From: Haemonchus contortus | Lineage: Eukaryota > Nematoda > Chromadorea > Rhabditida > Trichostrongylidae | DNA: 64,000 nucleotides | Direction: 5' to 3' | Assembly: GCA_000469685.2 (NCBI GenBank) | Contig: LS997565.1 | Location: forward strand, 10,794,505 to 10,858,504 | In this document: positions 48,426 to 58,416 of the stretch, in pieces | Position numbering within the stretch: position 1 is the first letter of the stretch | Layout of the letters: every line of letters starts with the position of its first letter | Notes under the pieces: model-generated | Told to the model about the DNA's origin: nothing | Seen by the model: only the letters and a program-made list of their open reading frames with translations | The model's database searches: none | Translations under genes and position numbers: made by a program

Positions 48426-49464
48426 CATAAATGCAGCGCCGAACCATCGAATCTTTTCTCTCAACGGATTCCCACGGAAAATCATAAAAAAGATTTTTCC
48501 ACATACCACTTCATGTTCCTTTTTTGATGTGTTGAGATTTGTTGAAAATTACGGTAATCTTAGTTGATGGCCCATGCAACAGCTTATCCCAGACAACCTT
48601 GTATGAAATTACCTTCTGATCGACTAGGAAGCATTCCCTTATGTTACCCAAGCGGAATGGTGTAGGTTCTTCAAGTTTGCCAACCTGTATTTACTGCTGT
48701 TTAGACTGGAACACCTGACTGTGACTCTAGTAACTCCACCTAGCTTTTTTCAACCTAGAAAAGCAGAATTTGTGTACTCTCGACTATTGGATCCATTTAG
48801 AGGGTCAGAATATGTAAAACCAAAAGAAGGTCTAGTGTGCTCCGCATTCGTTCCTCAATTCCTCGTAGTGTTGTGTTGAATATAAGTTGGATATACTTCT
48901 CTTATAAAACAGAATGATATGTTCTGGTGAGCACATTGAAATGACAATAATGACGAAGCTGTGGTACGCTGCAGCTAACAACGTCGCTTTCCATCGCTTT
49001 ATGAATAAAGTCATTTTTAATATTTTCAGAACATGTGGTCTGTATTGACTTTGGGCAATTCTTCTTGTTCTGCCGCATGTCTTCTCTAAAATTGACACAA
49101 CTTTCAAGGCGTCACAGAACTGATGAATATTGGAAAATCACCTCAGGTAGGTCTGGTACTTGTCGAGATCGCGAACGTCGCCGTCCCGAAACATCAACGT
49201 CTAACTGCTCGAGTTCTATTTCTTCTGCAAAAAGGAATCACTTTTTTTCCTAAAAGATTTTTGTAGAAGAATAATATCAGCATGACTGCAACTCTTGAAA
49301 TTTCTCCTGGAACACTAGGATGTCACTTCCACTTCAAAATTTCCAGAAGGAAGTTCCAAATGACATTGACACATTCGTTCCACCCCAGAGAGCCTTCTTT
49401 GACCACTACATTTGTTGACCCAATCGAGGTCGTGTATACTGCCCTACTTCTGAGTTCAAACTAA
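48426..49464. other. intergenic, no gene recognised
   Basis: Nothing supportable seen on either strand. Confidence 0.45.
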
Positions 49465-50229
49465 CCAGTCGGGCCGCCCGGCTAACGCCAGGCTTCCCTC
49501 CTTCTTATGGGTTCGCCCGGCTACGCCGGGCGCTCCTTCTTCCTGTGAGAAATTTGCTATGCGTAAATAACACTTCGGATTCTCCTTTTGCTTTGAAAGC
49601 TCTACACCCTCAGTATTAGCTCCGAAGTGGGAGCGATTTTTTCTGTAAGCCATCTTCGCTGTGTCCGAATAGAACATCGTATAATATCACAAAGGCGATT
49701 ATTCAGAGAAATATAGTATTCAGAGGCTTCATTGCGGCTGAGGCTACTATGCTAGCTACCACCAATGTTCCTCAATGCCATCATCAAGGGCTCTCCTCCT
49801 TCTTGGGACAAAGGGACTTTGCCCGAAAAATATCGAATTAATGAAATTCCCCCTTTTTAATATGTTATTTCGCTTTTTCGCTGAGCGAGATTATAGACTA
49901 TCAAATGCCTTCAAAGATGTACCTCCTTTTCTCTACGGATACATCATTAAATGTGAATCCAACATTATTACCGGTCGGATAAATTTTGCTAAGAATAATA
50001 TCAAAGCAAAGAGAAACCGTGATCTTCTACTTAATCGCAAACTCTGCTGGGTAGCGGTCGTAATCTGATAGCAAGAAGTGAACCTAATTCATCTCCTTAT
50101 AATCACACAACTTACCCTTCTTGTCGAATGAAGCATATCAAAAAGTCAAAGCTAGATCGTAAATAACAAAGGCGCTGGGAAGTGATTGGTGAGTGGATCT
50201 TCTTCTCTAAGGCCTCTTCTATTGCCAGT

Positions 50230-50816
50230 GTTCCCATCCTGTCCGCTCCTCCTGATTGCTCTCCAAGTCCACGGGATCAGGAGTTATGGATTTTTACTCA
50301 TTTATTTCGTGAAATCCTGTTCCTTGGGGGGGGGGGGGAGCGTAGTCCGGCCCTACTACTCACCATAAGTGTTCCCATACTGCCTCCTACCAAGTTTGAA
50401 CGCATTAGAGGCAAACTAAAAGTTTTGGCGCGAACTTCGCCTTCTATAAGCGGGGTCCGGTCCTCCCGCCTACGGTAAATGTTCCCATCTCACCGCCTGT
50501 ACTCCTGCCAAGTTTGAATGCATTAGGGCCAAATTGACTATTGCTGCGCGAAACCCCACCCCCTTTGCACGGATTCCGGTTCTGCCAATTACCAAAGGTG
50601 ATCCCATCCTGCCCCCTCACTCTCACCAAATATGAACGCTCTAGGTCCACGGGGACATGAGTTATGAATTTGCGGCCCAAAGTTCCTAACGTGCACGCCG
50701 CGCTCCCTGTAAAGGGAGTCCGGTCCTGCCAGCTACCATAGGTGTTCCCATCCTGCCCCCCTTACTCCAACCAATTTTGAACGCTCTAGGTTCACGGAGA
50801 CAGGAGTTATGAATTT
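50230..50816 (-). repeat. minisatellite of Helitron copy 2
   Basis: About four units of the same repeat as 15821-16450, in reverse orientation. GAGTTATGAATTT-like unit starts lie near 50290, 50671 and 50816, and GTTCCCAT marks recur near 50382, 50478, 50599 and 50743, so some units are shortened. Confidence 0.8.
50326..50338 (+). repeat. poly-G tract (13 G)
   Basis: Uninterrupted G run inside the minisatellite of Helitron copy 2. Confidence 0.95.
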
Positions 50817-50913
50817 CCGGTCAAACACACACACCGACACACACACACACAAACACACACACAAACACACCGACACACCAACAGACACACTTAGCGAATT
50901 ATATAAAGTAGGA

Positions 50914-52301
50914 TACCTGAATGACCATCGAACCCGAGAGTGTAGTCCCAAACGGGATCGATCAAAGTCAAGACTTTACCCCGGTGTTTAATGCACGAAT
51001 TCACATCAAACAGCCCTGATCTGGTTTCTCGAAGAAACTAACGTCATAGAAACTACAAGGTCCTTCTTGCCAGGACCGCTCTTCTTCGAAATATTCAAGA
51101 AGAAGAGTCCTGACACAATAAGCCATACTGACACCGCCAACGAACAGTGATGGCATGCGCCAACAGGACTTGTAGCCTTGGTTAGGTAAGTTTTTACTAC
51201 CCACTTAGTGTACCACCAGTTCAATGGCCAATTTTCAAGCGAGTGGTGATCATTACGTCTTCGAGACCTACTAAATTTCTTTGTACTACTTAACAGGCAC
51301 ACCGTCTCTTGTTACATTCTATCAGTAAAGTAAAGTAAAGATTACGCGGTGGCAATAGAGAAATGGTTTGAGCCCTGTCCCTCTTCGTTCCTTTCTTTTT
51401 TCTCTGTTCCACTTGGGTAAAAACGACTGGAGCGAACATGGCCTCGTCGTCTGTAATGTATTTTGAAGGTGAGTTGAATATTGTGACTTAGTTCATTGAA
51501 GCCTTCAGAGGCACAGTTCAGGATAATCCTGAATGTCTAATCTAAGTGAAACACTGCAAGGTATGTATGTATGGTTTAGATTAGTGCGCAGGTGGCGAAG
51601 GAAGCTCGCAAATCAGGGGATTTACTAGGAGATAAGGCTCTGAAAGAGGTAAAAGAAGGGCACTACGAAGTTATGACGACAGAAGTTACAAAGAAGTGAG
51701 ACTTGGAGCTGCCATTAGGTGCAGCAGAGTAAACAGCTGGCTACTGAGGTGAAAAATGACAGAAACTGCCTTTTTCAGGGTGCATTCATAGTATTGAAGA
51801 AAAAGAAGATGTATGATCGCATGCTTCGTATGAATGCGTCGCCGTATATGACCGTCTGGGTCTCTCACATGAGCGTACTATTCGTCGACGTCCTAGCGCT
51901 TCCATGTGAATGGTGCACTGTTAACAAGGCCGTCAAAACACGGCCACTTTGGGGTGTGTACGTCGGCCAAACAGGTTTGGAGCCTTTATAACGCCCTCAC
52001 CATGCCGTCCCTACTATGTCCCATCTACTATCTTGGAGGGCCTTAGCTTCATCCTAATGGCAAATCTCAAAAACCATTTTTATCGTAAACCGTGCCTTTA
52101 TCAGGCCCGTCCTTTGGAAGCTTTTATCAATCTATATAACATAACATAACCTTGCGTCTTCTCTTCCTTTTTACCGCGTTTCTTTCGAGAAATTGGTATT
52201 ATCCTGCTTGTGCTTTTTTTCGTCCTTGGCATATGAGAATACACAATCGGGTCATAAAGAGGGACTGAACGGACTTCTGGTTCTGTAAAAATTATAAAAT
52301 A
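50914..52301. other. intergenic, no gene recognised
   Basis: No exon with consistent splice sites was identified. Confidence 0.4.
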
Positions 52302-53020
52302 TTAACTAAATATTGGCGGCAACGGCAGAACAATGTGAAGCGAACCGATCTCTCTCGAATCTTGGGTTTTCTTTTCCGGAAGCAAATCCCGTTCCCTCGA
52401 TCCCTCCTGAGTTTTTTTCTCCGGAAGCAAATCCCATTCTTTTGATTGAGTTTTCTGTTCCGGAAGGAGATGCATATGTTCCGGAAGGGAATCCCACTCC
52501 CTAGATCCTTCTCTTGATCCTTGAGTTTTCATTACCTGGAAAATAAGTAAGTAAGAAGTTATTGGACCACACCAAATGGCTATTGAGTGATACAGGTGGT
52601 TCTTAGCAAAAACCAGTGGCACATATGGTTCTAAAAATTGTCGCCCACCTTCAAATCTTCAGGTGACGCCAGTCTTGCAGTAGGAGGAGTCTTTGATTCT
52701 CCAGACTTATACAATATTGCGGTATGTTCCTTATCCTCCTCACTATTTATCAATTTTGCCGTAGCCACTCCCTTCGTTTCTTCATCATCTATTAGTTTTG
52801 CGGTAGCAACTTCCTTTTCCTCTTCGCCATCTTTATCCATTGCAATAGCCGTATGCATTTTTGGCTCTCCAGCCCCTTCCAACAGATTCGGGCTAAGAAG
52901 AGCTTCATTTGACCTCGACCTCGTCATTACATTTTTGAACGATTTTGCGGTGTTCGTAGATTCCTGGGTCTTATCAGTAGGTGAACGTGAGTCCACCGCA
53001 ACAGGTTTGATTAGTGGTTC
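52302..53020 (-). CDS. acidic repeat protein, C-terminal exons
   Basis: Two exons on minus, phase 0: 53020-52649 (124 codons; acceptor CACTTTCAG, donor AAG|GTGGGC) and 52535-52302 (77 codons and TAA; acceptor TTATTTTCCAG). The first part has imperfect repeats around EVATAKLID and GVATAKLIN, separated by acidic runs such as DGEEEKE. The second has 3-4 copies of a ~17-residue unit around REWDLLPEKKTQ, each using CTTCCGGAA for Leu-Pro-Glu. It is strongly charged, probably disordered and cytosolic. The start is not here; it may follow the membrane exon at 55410-55550, which also ends in phase 0. No family recognised. Confidence 0.55.
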
Positions 53021-53101
53021 CTGAAAGTGGGTAGTGTGTGGGTAATATCGGCACCATTTTCATTGAGAATAGTTGAACCGAGAACCAAAGCCAACAAAAA
53101 T

Positions 53102-53116
53102 CCCCCCCCCCCCCCC
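53102..53116 (+). repeat. poly-C tract (15 C)
   Basis: Uninterrupted run of 15 C (poly-G on minus), upstream of the acidic-repeat exon on the coding strand. Confidence 0.95.
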
Positions 53117-53634
53117 GGGAGACGGGCGTTAGGAACGATTTTGGGTAATCGATTTGCCGCAAGCGGCTGTCGCGAACCACTCATTCGCCGTCATTACAGC
53201 TCTAGCGTCCTTCATACAGCTCCATCGATATGCGATCATTATTTTATGCATAATTCTACTATTAGTACTTTTGCTATTGTATTTCTTACCTACTGCTGCA
53301 TCCTGCTACATTCCTTCATCCAAAAGAACTATAGATGGCGGTGATCGCGTAGAATAGGGGCCAGAATAGTCTTGATTTGCAAAGAGCCATATCCTTGCAT
53401 TAGGTTAATGTGGTTCTGTCAAGGAACATCCCGAAAAGCAGGGTACTGTTCTAAAGTCCAAGACTCACACATGGTATTAGGTTGAGTATAAGACCTCGGG
53501 CAAAGTGATAGTAGTGATAGTAAAGACTTCTAGAGATCATAAATCGGGAAAGAGGTGACAAAAATGGCCGCGCGAGGAATCGTTAGATAGAGTATGAAAA
53601 GCACTCCCAAATGCATACTAACGGATACACCTGA

Positions 53635-54000
53635 CCGTTTCCTGCGCCTGAGCGTGAGGAGAGAAAGTGCCATGTCGGCGCGGCAGTCCATGTCATGCTG
53701 CTTCAAAGCATGATGCACCGACCGACCGAGCTTTCGCACCCTGCCGATTGACTTCAATCCACGAATAACTGTGGACTGACTCCCCAAGGGTGACTGCCAG
53801 TTCACGAGTAGTTTGATACGGATCGGCTTCCACCTGGCTCCGCAGCACGTCCAAATCCAACTCCATTGAGCGTCTCGGACGGTCTTCATTTTCGATGAAA
53901 TAGTCGTCCGACGTGAACTTCGTGTGCCACTCGTGAATTGTGCATCTAGCAGGAGCAACCTTCTTGTAAACTTCCTTCATACGTCTATCGATCTCCGCGG
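53635..54000 (-). pseudogene. mariner transposase, N-terminal half, frameshifted
   Basis: Minus strand: RRMKEVYKKVAPARCTIHEW, then DDYFIENEDRPRR and QTTRELAVTLG are the paired helix-turn-helix domains of mariner/SETMAR transposases. Near 53780 the frame shifts and continues as STVIRGLKSIGRVRKLGRSV. The catalytic D,D34D part is missing, so no activity is possible. The copy differs from the one in the Golgin-A7 intron and lies between the proposed exons of the acidic-repeat gene. Confidence 0.8.
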
Positions 54001-55225
54001 GTTCTTGGCCAGATAAAAAAAAGAAATAGGATGGTGTTGTGGAGCTGAAGTTGCGGCGACTTGAAATCATGGGGCATGGTTGCAGGGAAGGAGACATTCA
54101 GGTGTTTTTGTTGGTATGTATTCGGAAGAGCTTTCCATACCCTAACTAACGATGCCATGCGCGCCCATTTTCGTCTCGTCTTTAACGAGTTACGATCTCT
54201 AGAATTCATCACTATCACTCTGCCCGAGGACTTATGACTCAACCTAATAACAGCCAGGAGTAGGTCAGCGGTGTGTCGTTACCGACACCGTGGAGGCGGT
54301 GCAGACACATTTGTTCTTCCATCTCCACTACCGATCTAGTCAAGTAACAACCGCGATGCCATTCGTATCTCTCTTTTGCCCCATGAAACCCTAAGAGTTG
54401 ACTCACGCCTCCTATTAAAGAAATTACCGCTTCCAAAACACATCGTCAATATTGATCAAATACCGTACCTTTTCCTCCTTTGGCAACGACGGTGCGGCAG
54501 GAGTCCTTTTCTGAAAACGTTGCTTAAGAGAGCGAAAAACACTGCGTTTTATCCTAGCTTCCCAGCTTCAACGCTGTGACAGTCACTTAGGAAGGAATTC
54601 TATCGATTAGTTGCCCGCAAATGCTGAATGTAATGACCCAAGTGATATAGGGAGATAATTTGGATCCCAACGTCTTCCGCTGAGCCGTCGAAAAATGTGT
54701 GCCGATTCCAATTTTGAATAAACCACTTGTACTGTACAATATTTTGGGTAAACTAGTAACTGGCTCACTTGGCCATTGCTATCAATATCGCTGTCGCAGC
54801 GTTGGTTCATACTATGTCTATTAATCAGCTCTATGTTTAGACAACTAACCTTGCTGGTGCTTGTAGATAGTGTTGGTGTTTTTTTGCTTTTCTAAAATCA
54901 TTATTGTTGTGAGGCAGCCGATAAGATAAAACGGGTGTGGAATCTTATACCCACCCGAGACGAAATGTGAAGTGTAAGAGTAAACGTCAGTTTCCTACCG
55001 TGATTGCTACCTACCGTAATTGGGTATCGTAATTGCTACGAAATCACGACCGCGTGCAAGCGTGAGACCGTGGGAGTCGGGTACAGAGTGCGCACCGAAG
55101 AAACCGACTACTAACAGACTATATACAAGCGAAAGACTCAGTTTTCTTCACCCGCTCCCGAAGTGGATAACTGTGGAGAATAAACAGTTCCTCACGAAGG
55201 AGAACAGGTCATTGCAGACAGGAGT
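54001..55225. other. intergenic or intronic, unassigned
   Basis: If the acidic-repeat and membrane exons belong together this is intron. No exon recognised. Confidence 0.35.
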
Positions 55226-55267
55226 CCAAAGTCGGAACAACGCATATGGGCGTTGTTCCGACTTTGG
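55226..55267. repeat. perfect hairpin, 18-bp arms
   Basis: Arms 55226-55243 (CCAAAGTCGGAACAACGC) and 55250-55267 are exact complements around a 6-base loop. Confidence 0.85.
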
Positions 55268-55409
55268 GAGCTTATGATGATTTTCTCAGTGTTCTCTGTT
55301 CGGCATACTTGGTGGTGAAATGAGAAATATTACAAACTGAGGTAGGCTTGATTAAAAATTTGAACCCAGTAGATCAAGTTGAGGCAAAGAAGCAATACTT
55401 GAAAATTAC

Positions 55410-55550
55410 CTTTTCTTCCAACTTCAATAAGTAGATGATACATAAAAGACCAAAGATTATAAGCAATGCCAAAAGGATTATGACTATAAGTAGAGGGATG
55501 AAAAATGGTTTGAACGCGCTGAAATGATTGTTCGAGTTTTTTGTTGATTT
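55410..55550 (-). CDS. membrane-span exon, unknown protein
   Basis: A 141-base exon on minus bounded by acceptor GTTCTTCCAG and donor AAAAG|GTAATT, open in phase 0 throughout. It encodes a hydrophilic lead (STKNSNNHFSAFKPF) and one strong transmembrane helix (PLLIVIILLALLIIFGLLCI) followed by KLEEK. The exon could splice in phase to the acidic-repeat exon at 53020, giving a single-span protein with a charged cytosolic tail; this join spans 2.4 kb and is inference. The overlapping ATG frame on the same strand looks less protein-like. Confidence 0.5.
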
Positions 55551-56090
55551 CTGGAAGAACTAGCTTTGTCATAGAGCATGATAACTCTCCCTATATAATC
55601 GCTATCTATCAGTGACGAATAAATTTGAAATTTTATTCCTTCGAATCAATGCATAGGGAATGATCTTCTGTAGGGTTCCGTTATATTTATTCTTTGGCTT
55701 TCAATATACATTTGAGAAAATGAAGCCCAAATCCATCTACCAATCTGGAGGGTGATTATGTCATCTGATATTCTGCCCAAAGGGCGGAATGCGACTTCCT
55801 ATAGAAGACGATCTCTTCCGCACTGCTTCCCGAGCGATCCGATATACTTCCGAGTTAGTCTCATGTTCCCGGAAGCACCTTCCCTGCACCAAATGTTTCC
55901 TTTTTTTGAGCAAAATAAGAATGCTCAACGAAATTCAGGTTGTTTCTACTCGGCATCTGGCAGACGATCTCCAGCTCACCGTGTAAGGAACACCAAAAGT
56001 GATTTATCCAGTTGGATATCAAGCTTTACTCTCCCATGCAGTCGAACGTTAACCCACAACTTTTCCCTTTACAACTTCACTATATAAACT
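55551..56090. other. intergenic or intronic, unassigned
   Basis: Nothing supportable seen. Confidence 0.4.
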
Positions 56091-56292
56091 TCATTTCACG
56101 GTAGTCCGGATCATCGAAACGGAATCCGCTGAGTAAGGGCTTCCAGTTTTGATTCCAAAGCGAAAGTATTCGATAATAACTGATGAATACTGGTGGCTCC
56201 GAAGATTTCAACTTACTGTGCAGCGCCGGATCCAGCTGGAAAAATTGTTGATATAAGCACTTTTTGGAAAACACCGCATCATTCATTATCAT
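56091..56292 (-). CDS. possible 54-residue two-exon protein
   Basis: Minus strand: ATG at 56292, donor CACA|GTAAGT at 56217, acceptor ATTCATCAG, second exon 56179-56091 ending TGA, with matching phase. It reads DAVFSKKCLYQQFFQLDPAL, then YFRFGIKTGSPYSADSVSM. The 37-base intron is at the lower limit for nematodes, and no family is known, so this may be chance. Confidence 0.25.
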
Positions 56293-56596
56293 AGGTGCAC
56301 AACAAGTTCAATACTACGTCTTCTTCAATAGGCAGGCCCTACTACTAAGAACGTGTAAAAGGATCTTGAAAAAGAAGCAGAGACTTCGGGATCCATAATT
56401 ATCCATGCAAAAGAGGCCGTAATGCTCTTCTGCCCCAAGGACAGCTAATAACTAACCGATGGATGGACCAGTGGACCAGTCAAGTCGCCTACCCGCTACT
56501 GTACCTCTTATAATGATGCAGTGGCGGTTGGGAATTTGGTAACAGTCAAAATTCTTTTCCCACCACCACATGGGAGCACTTGTACACTCATATACG

Positions 56597-56660
56597 GAAA
56601 AATAGAAGCCTGTCCTCATCTTCCACCGGAACGGAAGATGAACCTAAGCTTCTATTTTTC
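56597..56660. repeat. interrupted hairpin, microRNA-precursor-like
   Basis: GAAAAATAGAAGC (56597-56609) pairs with 56648-56660, and TCATCTTCC (56616-56624) pairs with 56633-56641. A symmetric 6x6 internal loop separates them and an 8-base terminal loop closes the stem. Confidence 0.6.
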
Positions 56661-57355
56661 GAGTGAGCTTACAGGAACAGTCGCGGATCCTCGTAGTACG
56701 GCTGTCACACAACACTAACATACAGGTATACCTAAATCCTTATACACCCTGTAGAAATTGCGCGAGCGGCTGAAAGGTGGTGATCGCAGTTGAGCTGATC
56801 CCTGCTCAACCACAAGATAGAGCTCCCTACAGCAGCAGCAACTACTAATGCTATACCTGCAGCCCTCTTGCGACGAATGTGAGTCTTCTGGTGGTGTCCC
56901 TCACTTATCAATCGCTTTGTCCTTTTCACTCTGAAACGAGGATTGTTTTGATGAACGTCCTGATATTGCACTGATAGGACTCCAAGCAAATCATGTTGTA
57001 TCACCACCCTCCTCATTGAAAAGGGTTTCCGCTGCTGTATGCAGCTGGTGATGTAAGTGGCACCAGCGGGGAGTGAAGTCAGTAAGTTTGAGATTATGAA
57101 TTATAGTATACTATCAGCAGAAGATCTGTTCTCAATCTGGATGTGACAAGAAAAGAGCAGGTTGGAAGCAATTTGAAGGTTATACAGTTCAGAAGTACGT
57201 GTAGGACCAGAGCTCGTGCAGACGGGAAACGATTCAAGAAGTATGACGTTAGTAGAAAGTAGAACTTGGTTATGACCAAGACGACGAACGCAATAGCTTC
57301 ATGATGTTCTAAGGAGTCCATATGATGCCGGTATGGCCAGCCTTTACTTCGTTAG

Positions 57356-57401
57356 AATCCCCGTTTTAGAACATGACTGAAAATGTTCTAGAACGAGGAT
57401 T
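57356..57401. repeat. near-perfect hairpin, 19-base arms
   Basis: Arms 57356-57374 and 57383-57401 pair with two differences (one would be G-U in RNA) around an 8-base loop. Confidence 0.75.
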
Positions 57402-58019
57402 ATCGCTCATCGTGGTCCTCCTCCTTCTAGAACCGCGTCTTAGGTGAAGGAAATATAATAGATGCTCCAGAGGGTAAAATATTTTCATTCGAAGAGATAC
57501 TGCTCATTCATCAGTTCGGTTCCCACAGGGAAATGTATGCTATCAGAAGCAATATACGAGAAGTCCCATTCAACAAAATACTGAGAATCGCTTGTCATGG
57601 AGCCTAAAAGTGGAGTGCTGTCACAGAATATATACAAAATGGTTGTGAAGCTGCTATTTTGCCATATAACCTACTACCACGTAGACCCTGTCAGAAGATG
57701 AAATTTCAACCCTTTCTCGTTCAACCAATCCCTACCCTCTGTAGCAAGCAAACGGAGAGAACGTACCTCTGTACTGAGGCAGTATCCCAACTTAATACAT
57801 CATTATTCGATTCACCAGAAAGTACTTTGTGGACCCTCAATAGGATGAATATGAATAAACCTGGAATAAACCGCATGACCACTAAATCCGCTGTACCACC
57901 TACCATTCTGAATACTGCTTTACCAGTTCGTCCATTTCGTCAGAAGGCTTAGAGTGTTTATGCTTCGTTAGTGTAGAAACTGAAAGAGCATTAGCATTCA
58001 GTACAAACCCGTGCGATTT
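57402..58019. other. intergenic, no gene recognised
   Basis: 3' flank of the partial minus-strand gene at 58020. No AATAAA was seen close to that stop. Confidence 0.4.
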
Positions 58020-58416
58020 TCAGATGATGATAGTACCGTCCGTCTTAATGTCGTCCCATGAGCCGACCACTACCCGTACATCGGCATCTTTGATAGTCAA
58101 GCCACTGCCGATAGCAATTATGTCGAGAGAGGCATTGAAGCGGTTCTTATTTTCTTGAAAAAACTTCCGGAATTCATCGCTGATGCCACATCCTGGCATG
58201 AAAATTCAGTATAAACGTAGGATCCGACATGCCACAGTACCGTTCACAGTAGGAGCAATAAATCTGGTTGGGAACGCAAACCTGTGTAAGTTTTCTGGAA
58301 TGGTATGACGAAGTGGAATGGGATCCCTTTACTCCATTCGTCCATGACGGACAGATGGTTCTTGATGGTGTCAAAAGTGAAGCGCAAGCGGTGGCATGCA
58401 TCCTCGTTCGCCTTCT
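58020..58416 (-). CDS. partial gene, last two exons, unknown
   Basis: Minus-strand exons 58416-58282 (acceptor TATACTTTTCAG, donor CAG|GTTTGC) and 58192-58020 (acceptor CATGCCAG, stop TGA) agree in phase 1. The ~101 residues read as an ordinary globular domain: CHRLRFTFDTIKNHLSVMDE, WSKGIPFHFVIPFQKTYTG, then FRKFFQENKNRF and alternating strand-like IIAIGSGLTIKDADVRVVVG. The upstream exons and start were not identified, and no family was recognised. Support rests on splice sites and composition. Confidence 0.5.

Larger units (their letters stand above)
49465..50913 (-). mobile_element. non-autonomous Helitron-like element, copy 2
   Basis: On minus it starts TCCTACTTTATATAATTCGC after an A (50914), then a (TG)n tract and the ~142-bp minisatellite. 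The 3' block is shared with copy 1 (GAGCTTTCAAAG..., ATTTCTCACAGGAAG) and has two hairpins: CGCCCGGC-TAC-GCCGGGCG on + (49514-49532) and a second at 49476-49493. The element ends CTGG followed by T, 11 bases beyond the second hairpin, the classical Helitron arrangement. No coding capacity recognised. Confidence 0.7.

Noticed and set aside
52638..53024. 128-codon open frame on +
   Set aside because: Reverse-strand shadow of the acidic repeat exon; its Ser/Val richness mirrors the minus-strand Glu/Lys codons.
56732..57016. 94-codon open frame on minus with a hydrophobic segment (GIALVVAAAVGSSILWL)
   Set aside because: Could be a membrane microprotein, but there is no splice, promoter or poly(A) support, and a possible CAG|GTATAG donor interrupts it.
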